Shown: positions 36,152-44,598 of the stretch, one piece after another
Numbering within the stretch: position 1 is the first letter of the stretch
Layout of the letters: each line of letters starts with the position of its first letter
Assembly: GCA_040388605.1 (NCBI GenBank)
Contig: JAZKBN010000047.1
Span: 54,032 to 118,031 of the forward strand
Direction of reading: 5' to 3'
Source: JAZKBN01 sp040388605
GTDB lineage: Bacteria > Bacteroidota > Bacteroidia > Cytophagales > Flexibacteraceae
Length of the DNA stretch: 64,000 nucleotides
Program-made: the position numbers and the translations under genes
The notes under the pieces: model-generated
The model's database searches: none
Told to the model about the DNA's origin: nothing
What the model saw: only the letters and a program-made list of their open reading frames with translations

Positions 36152-36937
36152 TTGCCTTCATTACATACCGTTGCGGCTTATTTAAAGTATTTGCTGAAGG
36201 CACAGAATGCGCATGGGCTGCATTCGCCGTACATGTTTCACCTGTACACCAATGTGCTGTCCCCTGATAAAACATACGCTGATTTTGAAGCCCTTGATGC
36301 CCTGCGCGAAGAGCTCCTGGATTCGCCCGACAGCCTGCTCTTTACCGACTACGGCGCGGGCGGGGAAAAGCAGGCCCAACGCAAACGCAAAGTATCAGAT
36401 ATAGCCGCACTGGCCGCGAAGCCACCTCAGCTTGCCCGCCTGCTTTACCGCCTTGCCGAAGAAGCACAGGCAGGCACCATTGTGGAGTTGGGTACTTCTT
36501 TAGGATTAAGCACCCTGCATTTGGCGCTGCCTAAGCCGGATGCAGCGGTAATTACCTTTGAAGGCTGCCCGGAAACGGCAAAAGCAGCAAAAGCTAATTT
36601 TGCTAAATTCAAGCGCAACAATATTCAGGTTATAACAGGGAATATAGATGAAACCCTTGCACCGGCTTTGAAGCAAATTCAGCAAATAGATTTGGCCTTT
36701 CTTGATGCCAACCACCGCGAAGAACCCACTATCAGGTACTTTAACCTGCTCGCTGAAAAACGAACAGAACAGAGCATGTTTATTTTAGATGATATTCACT
36801 GGAGCCCGGGTATGGAGCGCGCATGGGAAAAAATAAAGGCCGACCCAAGGGTCAGCCTTTCTGCCGACCTGTTTTGGATGGGCATCGTGTTTTTCAGATC
36901 CGGCGTTGTTAAGCAGGATTTTGTGTTTAAGATTTAA
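36152..36937 (+). CDS. Class I SAM-dependent methyltransferase (TTG start)
   Basis: The product is 261 residues from TTG at 36152, 11 bases after the previous stop. It starts with a helical region, AAYLKYLLKAQNAHGLHSPYMF, typical of a Bacteroidota family. The SAM-binding fold has IVELGTSLGLSTLHLAL (motif I), VITFEGCPETAKAAKANF (motif II), LAFLDANHREEPTIRYF and FILDDIHWSPGMERAW. The pattern is that of O-methyltransferases such as those of catechol or macrocin type. The acceptor is not known. Confidence 0.85.
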   Translation: MPSLHTVAAYLKYLLKAQNAHGLHSPYMFHLYTNVLSPDKTYADFEALDALREELLDSPDSLLFTDYGAGGEKQAQRKRKVSDIAALAAKPPQLARLLYRLAEEAQAGTIVELGTSLGLSTLHLALPKPDAAVITFEGCPETAKAAKANFAKFKRNNIQVITGNIDETLAPALKQIQQIDLAFLDANHREEPTIRYFNLLAEKRTEQSMFILDDIHWSPGMERAWEKIKADPRVSLSADLFWMGIVFFRSGVVKQDFVFKI

Positions 36938-36991
36938 TGAAAGAGTAGGGCTTTGGAACTCAAAACCCGGCTCTCTTTTTATGCAGTTCAA

Positions 36992-38518
36992 TTATTCCCC
37001 GTAGCCGAAGAACAATTTTTTACCGTCGGGGTTCAGGCCTTCAATAAGTACGCCGCCTTTCAGGTTTTCGAGCAAGGCTTTAACCTGCTCAGGGGTTTTC
37101 ACCGGCTTCTTATCTATTTGGGTAATTATAAAGCCTTCGGAAATGCCGGTTGCGGCCAGCTTGCCGTCTTCAAGGCTAATCACTTTTACGCCCTGTTTAA
37201 TTTGCAGGTCTTCCATATCCTGTCGGCTGACAGATTGCAGCTCAGCGCCTATAGATTTTACTTTCAGGGTTTTAATTTCCTGCCTGGCCGCTACCTGCAT
37301 TTCGCCCGACCTGCTTTTAAGCCTGACTTCAGCAGTCAGCAAATCGGAACCCCGCAGGAAGCTGATTTTAATCTTATCGCCGGGGCGGTTACGGGCAACC
37401 AATTCAACCAGCTCAGAGCTGCTGTTTACTTCTATGCCGTTAATTTTCAATACTATATCGCCGGGTTTCAGCCTGGCATCCTCGGCAGCGCTGCCGGGGT
37501 TAACGCCATCAATATAAACGCCAACCAGTTTCGATATTCCTTTTTCACGGGCCAGCTCGGCGGTAATGTCGCGCACCAGCACACCTAGTATGGCGCGCTG
37601 CACATCGCCGTATTTTAGCAGGTCGTCCATTACCTTTTTTACAATGGTAACGGGAATGGCAAAGGCATAGCCGGTAAAGCTGCCGTTGTTGCTGGCTATG
37701 GCTGTATTAACGCCTATCAGCTCGCCTTTCAAGTTCACAAGTGCACCACCGCTGTTGCCGGGGTTTACGGCAGCATCGGTTTGAATAAAGCTTTCTACCT
37801 GCATGTTAGAGCGTGTACGCAAGATGTTAATGTTACGCGCCTTGGCCGATACTATGCCGGCAGTAACCGTGCTCGTAAGATCAAACGGATTGCCAATGGC
37901 CAACACCCATTCGCCTATGCTCAATTGGTCGCTGTTCCCAAAACGCACAAAGGGTAATTGCTTTTCATCAATCTTAAGCAGGGCAAGGTCGGTATTCGGG
38001 TCGCTGCCTATAACAACGGCTTTGTAGCTTCGCTTATCATCAAGCACCACTTCTACTTTAACGGCATCTTTTACAACATGGTGGTTGGTGGCAATGTATC
38101 CGTCGTCTGAAATTATAACGCCGGAGCCGCTTGCCTCAGGCGCGAAGTCGCCATATAAGTCATAGGGAATATTGGGCTCATCAGGGAATTCGGGGTTTTG
38201 CTCGTTGCCCTGTCCGTCTTCGTTATAAGGGTCGGCGCCATGACTGCGCTTTGCCAAGGGCGATTCGCTTTTGTAAAAGGTTTTAACATGCACAACGGCA
38301 GGGCGAACCAGGCGGGCGGCCACGGTAAAGTTCATTCCTTCGGGCACTTTCAAAACAGAATCAGAAACGCTGTACGGGTACTTTGCCAGCTGGTTGGCTT
38401 CAAAAGAGCTGTATTGCGGCTTGGGAATATACGCTTCGCGGCTGCCGAAATAACGCCCGGCAAAGCAGGCAAGCAGGGCCAGCCCGATAATAAAAGAAAG
38501 CAGACGAATGGGTTGCAA
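36992..38518 (-). CDS. HtrA/DegP family trypsin-like serine protease (TTG start)
   Basis: The product is 508 residues from TTG at 38518; no ATG lies upstream in the frame. A signal-anchor segment (LLSFIIGLALLACFAGRYF) precedes the protease domain. The catalytic triad is H147 in TNHHVV, D177 in NTDLALL and S256 in GNSGGAL. Two PDZ-like domains follow (near residues 310-390 and 430-500, with DARLKPGDIVLKINGIEV and GISEGFIITQIDKKPV). These proteases degrade or refold damaged envelope proteins. The gene is next to a periplasmic thioredoxin-like gene, with a terminator between them. Confidence 0.95.
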   Translation of the reverse strand: MQPIRLLSFIIGLALLACFAGRYFGSREAYIPKPQYSSFEANQLAKYPYSVSDSVLKVPEGMNFTVAARLVRPAVVHVKTFYKSESPLAKRSHGADPYNEDGQGNEQNPEFPDEPNIPYDLYGDFAPEASGSGVIISDDGYIATNHHVVKDAVKVEVVLDDKRSYKAVVIGSDPNTDLALLKIDEKQLPFVRFGNSDQLSIGEWVLAIGNPFDLTSTVTAGIVSAKARNINILRTRSNMQVESFIQTDAAVNPGNSGGALVNLKGELIGVNTAIASNNGSFTGYAFAIPVTIVKKVMDDLLKYGDVQRAILGVLVRDITAELAREKGISKLVGVYIDGVNPGSAAEDARLKPGDIVLKINGIEVNSSSELVELVARNRPGDKIKISFLRGSDLLTAEVRLKSRSGEMQVAARQEIKTLKVKSIGAELQSVSRQDMEDLQIKQGVKVISLEDGKLAATGISEGFIITQIDKKPVKTPEQVKALLENLKGGVLIEGLNPDGKKLFFGYGE

Positions 38519-38565
38519 CAGGCGTGGTATTTTTGTGGTCCCCTGGTTTTGGGGTAATGTTTTAA

Positions 38566-38618
38566 AACAAAAGCCGCTGCTCCCGTTTATTTAATAACGG
38601 GAAACAGCGGCTTTTAAT
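38566..38618 (-). terminator. Terminator of the thioredoxin-like gene
   Basis: AAAAGCCGCTG (38569-38579) pairs with CAGCGGCTTTT (38605-38615). An inner stem CCCGTT/AACGGG lies in the loop. It separates the thioredoxin-like gene from the HtrA gene. Confidence 0.88.
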
Positions 38619-38630
38619 ATTCCGGCTGAA

Positions 38631-39221
38631 TTATTTGCCCGAGGCAAATTCATCATAGGTTTTTTTCTTGTAAGCCTTGGTTTGGAAGTACTCAAGTACT
38701 TTCGGGTACATTTCGGGTCCTTCGTAACCTGCACGAACCGATATGGTGTTCAGTTTTTCGTCGAGATATACTATTGAGGGGTAGCCCATTTGGCCTTTCA
38801 GCCATTTAACGGCAAGCTCATTGGCCTTGGCCGATGGGTTGTAGTGAAATACCTCGTCTTTAAATATTACGTTATCGGGACTTTCAGCGTTGAATTTAAC
38901 GGCGTAAAAGTCTTTGTTAATCATGGCTGCTACTTTGGGGTCGCCAAAGGTAGCTTTATCCATGCGTTTACACCAGCCGCACCAGCTTGTGTAAACATCT
39001 ACCACAATTTTGCGGGGTTCTTTTTTAGACCTTTTTTGAGCTTCTTCAATGCTGATCCACTCAATTTTACCTTCTTCGGCAGGCTTGGTGGCTTTTGAAG
39101 TTTTGGCAACAGGCTTTGCAGTTCTTTTTGCAGAAGTGTTGCCGGTAAAAGAAGAGTTCAGCAGGCCTGTGCCCAGCAGGGCTGCAGCAATTATTGCGAT
39201 TGTAAATTTACTTTTCAGCAT
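38631..39221 (-). CDS. Thioredoxin-like periplasmic protein (CGWC)
   Basis: The product is 196 residues. The signal peptide (KFTIAIIAAALLGTGLL) is followed by a Lys/Thr-rich spacer. The thioredoxin fold has the active site CGWC (C81-C84) in DVYTSWCGWCKRMDKATF, then VAAMINKDFYAVKFNAE, and the cis-proline region MGYPSIVYLDE. It resembles the thiol:disulfide family of DsbD C-domain type. It probably reduces or oxidises periplasmic disulfides. No partner gene such as dsbD is next to it. Confidence 0.9.
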   Translation of the reverse strand: MLKSKFTIAIIAAALLGTGLLNSSFTGNTSAKRTAKPVAKTSKATKPAEEGKIEWISIEEAQKRSKKEPRKIVVDVYTSWCGWCKRMDKATFGDPKVAAMINKDFYAVKFNAESPDNVIFKDEVFHYNPSAKANELAVKWLKGQMGYPSIVYLDEKLNTISVRAGYEGPEMYPKVLEYFQTKAYKKKTYDEFASGK

Positions 39222-39442
39222 AGTGCCGGTATATATTAGCGAGCAGTGATATGTAATTCGGCTTATAGAATATTTGCCGGTATTATTTTTGCGTTTTGAA
39301 GCGTAAAGATATAAATTCCGCCTTTAATCAGGAAAACGCATTTTATTACCTCTTTGTTTTCCCGCGATAATTTAATATTTCCCGAAACGGTACAAAAGGC
39401 TGGAACGGGCCTGCGGGTAAAATCGTTTAAAGCACAACAATA

Positions 39443-39937
39443 ATGGAAAAGCAAGCATATTCGCCCACTGAGGCAGAAATTAAAAGGAGCCATTTCAAGA
39501 ACCTTGTCAGCATGGCCCTCGCCGACAGGAAGCTGGCGCCCGAAGAAATTGACATGCTTCGTATGCTGGGCGTAAAGCACGGCCTTTCAGAAGAAGAATT
39601 GCATAACCTTTTATTCAGCCGTGCGGAAATGGGCGAGCATCACCCGAAATCAGGCAAGGATAAGATTATTTTCCTTTACGACCTTGTGCGCATGATGCTT
39701 ATAGATGAAAACCTGAGCAGCAACGAATTCGACCTGAGCGTACGCATTGCAGGTCTGTATGGCTACGGACCCGATTTAATCGCCGCCATGATTAATACCT
39801 ATGCAGCAGGCACTACTTCGGCCGAAGCAAGGGCATCAATACTTGAAAGCCTCGACAGGTTTGTTAAAGCCTTGCCCGAAGGCAGCATAGGCACGGGAAC
39901 TAATACAGACGGCACTTTCAGTAACTCGGCATCATAA
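39443..39937 (+). CDS. TerB-like protein
   Basis: The product is 164 residues, with an all-helical TerB-like fold: FKNLVSMALADRKLAPEEIDMLRMLGVKHGLSEEEL in shortened form as SMALADRKLAPEEIDML, and a second acidic repeat VRMMLIDENLSSNEFDLSVRIA. Both halves carry acidic residues that could bind a metal ion. TerB domains occur in tellurite resistance and in phage-defence systems. TerC is encoded 11 kb away, too far to call a Ter operon. The function here is not known. Confidence 0.75.
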   Translation: MEKQAYSPTEAEIKRSHFKNLVSMALADRKLAPEEIDMLRMLGVKHGLSEEELHNLLFSRAEMGEHHPKSGKDKIIFLYDLVRMMLIDENLSSNEFDLSVRIAGLYGYGPDLIAAMINTYAAGTTSAEARASILESLDRFVKALPEGSIGTGTNTDGTFSNSAS

Positions 39938-39969
39938 AGATACCGATTGTCTCAAACTTAATTAATACG

Positions 39970-39995
39970 GCCTGCCTCAAAAGCAGGCTTTTTTA
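39970..39995 (+). terminator. Terminator of the TerB-like gene
   Basis: GCCTGC (39970-39975) pairs with GCAGGC (39983-39988) and is followed by TTTTTTA. Confidence 0.83.
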
Positions 39996-40043
39996 TTTTG
40001 GGTATATCAAGCCAAAGGCCAATAGCATATTAAACAAGCCGAT

Positions 40044-40499
40044 TTACTTTAGTTCATAAGGCAAAAACCCGCTTACATCTGAGCCATGCCTGTGTAAATC
40101 GCGCACAATGGTGCCGGTAACCCAAATGAGTGTGGGTGATGTTATCATAAAAATGGTTTCGAGGCCCGGCAATACGTGGGTGTTTGCATGGGCCAATGAG
40201 TTTTCGTACTCAAAATCTGTAGTATTTCGCACACCGCGCAGCAGGAAACCTGCGCCGTGTCGGCGGGCAAGGTTGGCAGTAAGGCCGGTATAGATTTCAA
40301 CTTTTACGTTTGGTGTTTCGGAATACGCTGCTGTAATGCGCTCAAACATTTGCTCGGCAGAAAAATAGCGCTGCTTATTGCTGTTCACACCGATGCCTAT
40401 GATTATCTCGTCGAAGAGGGGCAGGGCGCGTTTAACAATATCGGCATGCCCGGTTGTAAAAGGGTCGAATGAGCCGGGGAAAATTGCGATGCGTTTCAA
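40044..40499 (-). CDS. coaD: Pantetheine-phosphate adenylyltransferase (TTG start)
   Basis: The product is 151 residues from TTG at 40499, starting MKRIAIFPGSFDPFTTGH, the expected CoaD N-terminus with the nucleotide-binding GSFDPxTxGH motif. Conserved middle motifs are GIGVNSNK, RYFSAEQMFERI, and LRGVRNTTDFEYE. The C-terminal nucleotide-binding segment, usually ISSSxVRD, reads VTGTIVRD here, so two serines are replaced. The enzyme adds AMP to phosphopantetheine in coenzyme A synthesis. The DUF6150 gene is 11 bases upstream on the same strand. Confidence 0.93.
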   Translation of the reverse strand: MKRIAIFPGSFDPFTTGHADIVKRALPLFDEIIIGIGVNSNKQRYFSAEQMFERITAAYSETPNVKVEIYTGLTANLARRHGAGFLLRGVRNTTDFEYENSLAHANTHVLPGLETIFMITSPTLIWVTGTIVRDLHRHGSDVSGFLPYELK

Positions 40500-40510
40500 A
40501 CTGCAGGTAT

Positions 40511-40864
40511 TTATTGCTTACAGCCTGCGAAGGCCTCGGTTTGGGTAAAGTAAACTGAAAAATCGGCAAGCGCTTTGTTTTCGGTAAAAGTAACGCTGAA
40601 AGTTGCCTGCGGGCGGAACTCGGTAAAATACCATTGGCCGCTGCGGTCGGCATACAGGGCGCTGCTTTGCTTAAAGACCACTAAATCTGCAAAGGCCTCA
40701 GATTCTTCTATAAAAATTTTGTACTGAGCCTGGCTGGGCACCGGTGTTACAAATACCGCCCCGAACAGGTTGCAAAGCCTGCTGCTGGTTTGGGCCTGCG
40801 CATTTTGCCCGGCACATAGCAGGAATATGAAAGTAATTGAAAACAGGAAGCTCAGCTTTTTCAA
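40511..40864 (-). CDS. DUF6150 family secreted protein (TTG start)
   Basis: The product is 117 residues from TTG at 40864 (MKKLSFLFSITFIFLL ending QNAQAQ, a signal peptide). The family pattern is CNLFGAVFVTP, AQYKIFIEESEAFADLVVF, YADRSGQWYFTEF and ENKALADFSVYFTQTEAFAGC, with two internal repeats of the type EAFADLxVF. Two cysteines near the ends may form a disulfide. The function of DUF6150 is unknown. It is probably co-transcribed with coaD. Confidence 0.82.
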   Translation of the reverse strand: MKKLSFLFSITFIFLLCAGQNAQAQTSSRLCNLFGAVFVTPVPSQAQYKIFIEESEAFADLVVFKQSSALYADRSGQWYFTEFRPQATFSVTFTENKALADFSVYFTQTEAFAGCKQ

Positions 40865-40924
40865 ATTAAATGCAGGAATATCTGTTTAACGCTGTGTAAA
40901 TATGTATCGGTACAAAATATAAAC

Positions 40925-40958
40925 AAAGCACCCATGTAAATTAATACCCGGGTGCTTT
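40925..40958 (-). terminator. Terminator of tpiA
   Basis: AAAGCACCC pairs with GGGTGCTTT around a 16-base loop; T-rich on the minus strand. It lies 32 bases past the tpiA stop. Confidence 0.8.
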
Positions 40959-40989
40959 ATTCTGCATTTAAAGGAAATGCTTTAGCTGA

Positions 40990-41751
40990 TTAAGCAGCCT
41001 TAACCACATCCGTAAAATCGCGTGATTTTAAAGATGCGCCGCCTATTAGGCCGCCGTCCACATCGGGGCAGCTGAAAAGTTCTTTTGCGTTTTTGGGGTT
41101 GGCGCTGCCGCCATATAATATGCTTACATTATCAGCAACTTCTGATCCGTATTTTCCGGCAATGTGGGCGCGCAGGGCAGCGTGCATATCCTGCGCCTGT
41201 TCAGTGCTGGCTGTAAGCCCGGTGCCAATTGCCCATATAGGCTCATAGGCAATTACCAGTTTACCGAAATCTTCGGCGCTGAGGTGGAAAAGGCTCTCGG
41301 TAAGCTGGTTTGAAACGTGCGCCACATAATCTCCATTTTCACGCATTTCGCGGGTTTCGCCGCAGCAGAAAATGGGGCTAAGGCCGGTTTGCAGGGCAAG
41401 ATCTGTTTTGGCTTTCAAGGTTTCATTGGTTTCCCCGAAATACTCGCGGCGCTCGCTATGGCCAAGAATTACATAAGTAACGCCCGATGCCACCAGCATT
41501 TCAGGCGAAATTTCACCGGTGAATGCGCCTGAAGGTTTGGCCGCAGCATTTTGCGCACCCAAATAAATGTTCTTACGCCCGGCAAGCAGTTTACCTACTG
41601 AAAGCAGATGGGTAAAAGGAGGGCAGAGCACAACCACGGTGTCTGATTGTACCTCGTCCGCAATCATGTTAATTACTTCTGAGGCAAGCTCAAGGCCTTT
41701 TTCAGGGGTGGTATTCATTTTCCAGTTGCCGGCAACTATCTTTTTTCTCAT
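40990..41751 (-). CDS. tpiA: Triosephosphate isomerase
   Basis: The product is 253 residues, the usual size. The TIM barrel carries the substrate Lys in GNWKMNT, the electrophilic His in GHSERREYF, the catalytic Glu in AYEPIWAIGTG, and the phosphate-binding loop GGSANPKNAKEL with GGLIGGASL. It interconverts dihydroxyacetone phosphate and glyceraldehyde-3-phosphate in glycolysis. The gene is divergent from the tRNA-Trp/ribosomal protein block and has its own terminator. Confidence 0.98.
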   Translation of the reverse strand: MRKKIVAGNWKMNTTPEKGLELASEVINMIADEVQSDTVVVLCPPFTHLLSVGKLLAGRKNIYLGAQNAAAKPSGAFTGEISPEMLVASGVTYVILGHSERREYFGETNETLKAKTDLALQTGLSPIFCCGETREMRENGDYVAHVSNQLTESLFHLSAEDFGKLVIAYEPIWAIGTGLTASTEQAQDMHAALRAHIAGKYGSEVADNVSILYGGSANPKNAKELFSCPDVDGGLIGGASLKSRDFTDVVKAA

Positions 41752-41890
41752 TGGGGTATGCGAATGTTGGCCCTATTAATAATATGGTATCTGGTTGTTA
41801 GGGCGGGCCAAATATAGGAAGAATGGGGAAATACAGGTTAATGAAGGAATTAATCAGGTACTGTAAACCTACAAAATGTTTAAGGCAGGG

Positions 41891-41921
41891 TTGTAATTAT
41901 ATATAAGTCTTCCTACCTTTG
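41891..41921 (+). promoter_or_regulatory. Strong upstream promoter P1 with no gene directly after it
   Basis: TTG (41891-41893), 20 bases, then TACCTTTG (41914-41921) matches the consensus. The next feature is a second promoter at 42162, so about 240 bases between them hold no recognisable gene. Confidence 0.75.
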
Positions 41922-42161
41922 CAATCCCGAAAAACGGACGCCTCATCCTGCTTCGGAACAAAAAAACATACAAGCCTGCCGCCGGGATTTTTCTCCGCTT
42001 CCACGTAATAATACCGGTACTAAGGGCAAAGCAAATAAACAGTTACAAATTGTTGCTGTATATAGATGCTGCGCCGGGCACTTTAAGGCACAAGCTAAGC
42101 GGCGTTTTATTACGCAGCGTACCTTTGGCCCTGATCCATTTTAAATCTTTTAAAGATTTGT

Positions 42162-42192
42162 TTTGGTTATCAGGATTATTGTGGTACTTTTG
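42162..42192 (+). promoter_or_regulatory. Promoter P2 of tRNA-Trp and secE-nusG-rpl block
   Basis: TTTG (42162-42165), 19 bases, then TACTTTTG (42185-42192) is a full match 72 bases before the tRNA. Confidence 0.85.
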
Positions 42193-42264
42193 CGCTCCGT
42201 TTCCAAAAATATCTAAGTATCGGTTTTAGGCCATTGTGCATTAAAATCGGGTACAGCTCCAAAC

Positions 42265-42337
42265 ACGGGAGTAGCTCAATTGGTAGAGTACCGGTCTCCA
42301 AAACCGTAGGCTGGGGGTTCGAGACCCTCCTCCCGTG
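42265..42337 (+). tRNA. tRNA-Trp (anticodon CCA)
   Basis: It is 73 bases without an encoded CCA. The acceptor stem is ACGGGAG/CTCCCGT with discriminator G. The loop CTCCAAA gives anticodon CCA. It lies 53 bases upstream of secE, the usual neighbour in Bacteroidota. Confidence 0.96.
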
Positions 42338-42390
42338 CAAATGAAATCCTGTTAATCCAGGCTTCCGAAAAAAAATCCTTCAATTAGCCC

Positions 42391-42582
42391 ATGCAAAAGA
42401 TCTGGTCGTTCATCGAAGAATCTGTAGATGAAGTGAAAAACAAAGTTACCTGGCCTACCTGGTCGGAACTGCAAAGCAACAGCATGCTGGTGCTGGTTGC
42501 CTCCATCATCTTCGCCATTGTAATTGGCATTGCAGATTTCGCTTTCAAAAACCTGCTGGAAGTTATTTACCAACTGAGCTAG
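42391..42582 (+). CDS. secE: Preprotein translocase subunit SecE
   Basis: The product is 63 residues, the short bacterial form. An amphipathic segment with EEVDEVKNKVTWPTWSEL-like sequence (SVDEVKNKVTWPTWSELQ) is followed by one membrane helix (SMLVLVASIIFAIVIGIADF). SecE clamps SecY in the membrane channel for protein export. It is followed by nusG 43 bases later, the usual order. Confidence 0.96.
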   Translation: MQKIWSFIEESVDEVKNKVTWPTWSELQSNSMLVLVASIIFAIVIGIADFAFKNLLEVIYQLS

Positions 42583-42625
42583 TTCTCAATCTGAATTAAG
42601 AGCGTTAAGCGCAAAATAAAAGATT

Positions 42626-43192
42626 ATGGGCGAGTTAAAGTGGTACGTAATCCGGGCAGTATCGGGCCAGGAAAAGAAAGTAAAGAGTTACCTGGAGACT
42701 GAAATACTTCGCCAGGGCCTCGAAGAGCAGATTCCGCAAGTGCTTATACCATCTGAAAAGGTGTACGAGATGCGGAACGGGAAAAAGAAGATGCGTGAAA
42801 AAAGCTTCTACCCCGGCTATATACTAATCTCTGCCGATATTACACACGGCGAGGCATTTCACACAATAACCAGCATACCCGGCGTTATCGGGTTCCTGGG
42901 AAATACAGAAAAAGGCAACCCGGCTAAAATACCGGTTCCTTTACGCTTAAGCGAGGTAAACCGCATCCTCGGCAAGGTTGATGAAACCGAAAAAGCCGAA
43001 GAAAAACGTGAAACCCCGTTTGTTAAAGGTGAAACCATTAAAGTTATCGACGGGCCGTTCAACGGTTTCACCGGTACAGTGGAAGAAATCTTTGAAGAGC
43101 GTAAGAAGCTGAACGTAACCGTTAAAATCTTCGGACGTAATACCCCGGTTGAGCTTAACTACGTACAGGTGGAAAAAGGAGTTACTGTTTAA
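42626..43192 (+). CDS. nusG: Transcription termination/antitermination protein NusG
   Basis: The product is 188 residues. The NGN domain begins KWYVIRAVSGQEKKVKSYL and has VLIPSEKVYEMRNGKKK and KSFYPGYILI. The C-terminal KOW domain reads KGETIKVIDGPFNGFTGTVEE and ends NYVQVEK. NusG binds RNA polymerase and supports pause control, Rho function and coupling to ribosomes. It is followed by rplK. Confidence 0.98.
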   Translation: MGELKWYVIRAVSGQEKKVKSYLETEILRQGLEEQIPQVLIPSEKVYEMRNGKKKMREKSFYPGYILISADITHGEAFHTITSIPGVIGFLGNTEKGNPAKIPVPLRLSEVNRILGKVDETEKAEEKRETPFVKGETIKVIDGPFNGFTGTVEEIFEERKKLNVTVKIFGRNTPVELNYVQVEKGVTV

Positions 43193-43263
43193 GGCTAAGG
43201 CCCATACAGCAAAGCCTTAACCCGATTAAAAGAATAAAAAGAACAGCGATATAATTTAATACA

Positions 43264-43710
43264 ATGGCCAAAGAGATAAGCACATACGTAAAGCTCCAGG
43301 TGAAAGGCGGCGCAGCCAACCCTTCACCGCCAATCGGTCCTGCACTGGGTTCGAAAGGCGTGAACATTATGGAGTTCTGCAAGCAGTTCAACGCCCGTAC
43401 CCAGGATAAAGCCGGACAAATTCTCCCGGTATTATTAACGGTATATACCGACAAGTCTTTCGACTTCGTTATTAAAACTCCCCCCGCTCCAATCCTGTTG
43501 CTTAACGCAGCCGGCATTAAAAGCGGTTCGGCCGAACCAAATCGTAAGAAGCTTGGCTCTGTTACCTGGGACCAGGTAAAAACCATTGCTGAAACCAAAA
43601 TGGCCGATTTGAACGCTTTCCAACTTGATTCAGCTATGCGTATGGTTGCCGGCACCGCCCGCAGCATGGGTATAACTGTATCAGGCAAAGCGCCCTGGGA
43701 TACCAAATAA
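43264..43710 (+). CDS. rplK: 50S ribosomal protein L11
   Basis: The product is 148 residues. The N-terminal domain has PPIGPALGSKGVNIMEFCKQFN in part as PPIGPALGSKGVN, the flexible hinge is followed by the RNA-binding C-terminal domain with AGTARSMGI. L11 binds 23S rRNA near the GTPase centre. The next gene, rplA, starts after 188 bases. Confidence 0.98.
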   Translation: MAKEISTYVKLQVKGGAANPSPPIGPALGSKGVNIMEFCKQFNARTQDKAGQILPVLLTVYTDKSFDFVIKTPPAPILLLNAAGIKSGSAEPNRKKLGSVTWDQVKTIAETKMADLNAFQLDSAMRMVAGTARSMGITVSGKAPWDTK

Positions 43711-43898
43711 TTAAAAGCATTAACAGGCGAAATCACCGCGCTTGAATTTGGTAAAGGGTAATTGCCCGGCGCCGAAATTCTTAAACCCCTGCCGAATCCC
43801 GGCTCTTCGGAAAAAGGATATTAAAAAAGGGTTTAGCGGTATGCTACATTTACTAAGCATACGGCCGGGCAATAAAATGCCGGGCTTAAAACAAAAAA

Positions 43899-44597
43899 AT
43901 GGCAAAGCTCACAAAAAAACAAAAGGCAGCAGCAGCCAAGTTCGACTCTACTAAAGAGTACGACCTTACTGAAGCCGCCAAAATAGTGAAGGAAATTACC
44001 TTCACTAAATTCGATGCCTCGGTAGACGTTGACGTTCGCCTGGGTGTTGACCCGCGTAAAGCCGACCAAATGGTTCGCGGGGTTGCAAGTCTGCCGCACG
44101 GCACAGGTAAAGAAGTTCGCGTATTGGTGCTTTGCAGCCCTGATCGTGAGCAGGAAGCCAAAGATGCCGGCGCTGATTTCGTTGGTCTTGACGACTACAT
44201 ATCCAAAATTGAAAAAGGATGGACTGATGTTGACGTTATTATCACCATGCCGACTGTAATGGCTAAAGTAGGCCGTTTAGGTAAAATATTGGGTCCTCGC
44301 GGCCTGATGCCTAACCCTAAAAGCGGAACTGTTACCCTGGAAGTAGGCAAAGCGGTTAAAGAAGTAAAAGCCGGTAAAATCGACTTTAAAGTTGACAAAA
44401 CAGGTATCATTCATGCCGGTATAGGCAAAGTGAGCTTCACACCGCAGCAACTGGCCGAAAACGTACAGGAGCTTATAAACGTGTTGTCGAAATTGAAACC
44501 CGGCACCAGCAAAGGCACCTACTTCAAATCAATCAACATTTCAAGCACCATGAGCGCCGGTGTTACGGTTGACAAAAGCACTGTAAGCGGAATATAA
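43899..44597 (+). CDS. rplA: 50S ribosomal protein L1
   Basis: The product is 232 residues. L1 signatures are RLGVDPRKADQMVRG, LPHGTGKEVRVLVL, MAKVGRLGKILGPRGLMPNP and GIGKVSF. It forms the mobile stalk at the E site and in many bacteria represses its own operon by binding the leader or the rplK-rplA interval. The 188-base interval upstream has a bulged GC hairpin at about 43863-43884 that could be such a site, but I could not confirm it. rplJ follows one base after the stop. Confidence 0.98.
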   Translation: MAKLTKKQKAAAAKFDSTKEYDLTEAAKIVKEITFTKFDASVDVDVRLGVDPRKADQMVRGVASLPHGTGKEVRVLVLCSPDREQEAKDAGADFVGLDDYISKIEKGWTDVDVIITMPTVMAKVGRLGKILGPRGLMPNPKSGTVTLEVGKAVKEVKAGKIDFKVDKTGIIHAGIGKVSFTPQQLAENVQELINVLSKLKPGTSKGTYFKSINISSTMSAGVTVDKSTVSGI

Positions 44598-44598
44598 C

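Noticed and set aside
39443..39937. Tellurite resistance operon, suggested by TerB-like and TerC genes
   Set aside because: The genes are 11 kb apart with unrelated genes between, and no other ter gene is present.
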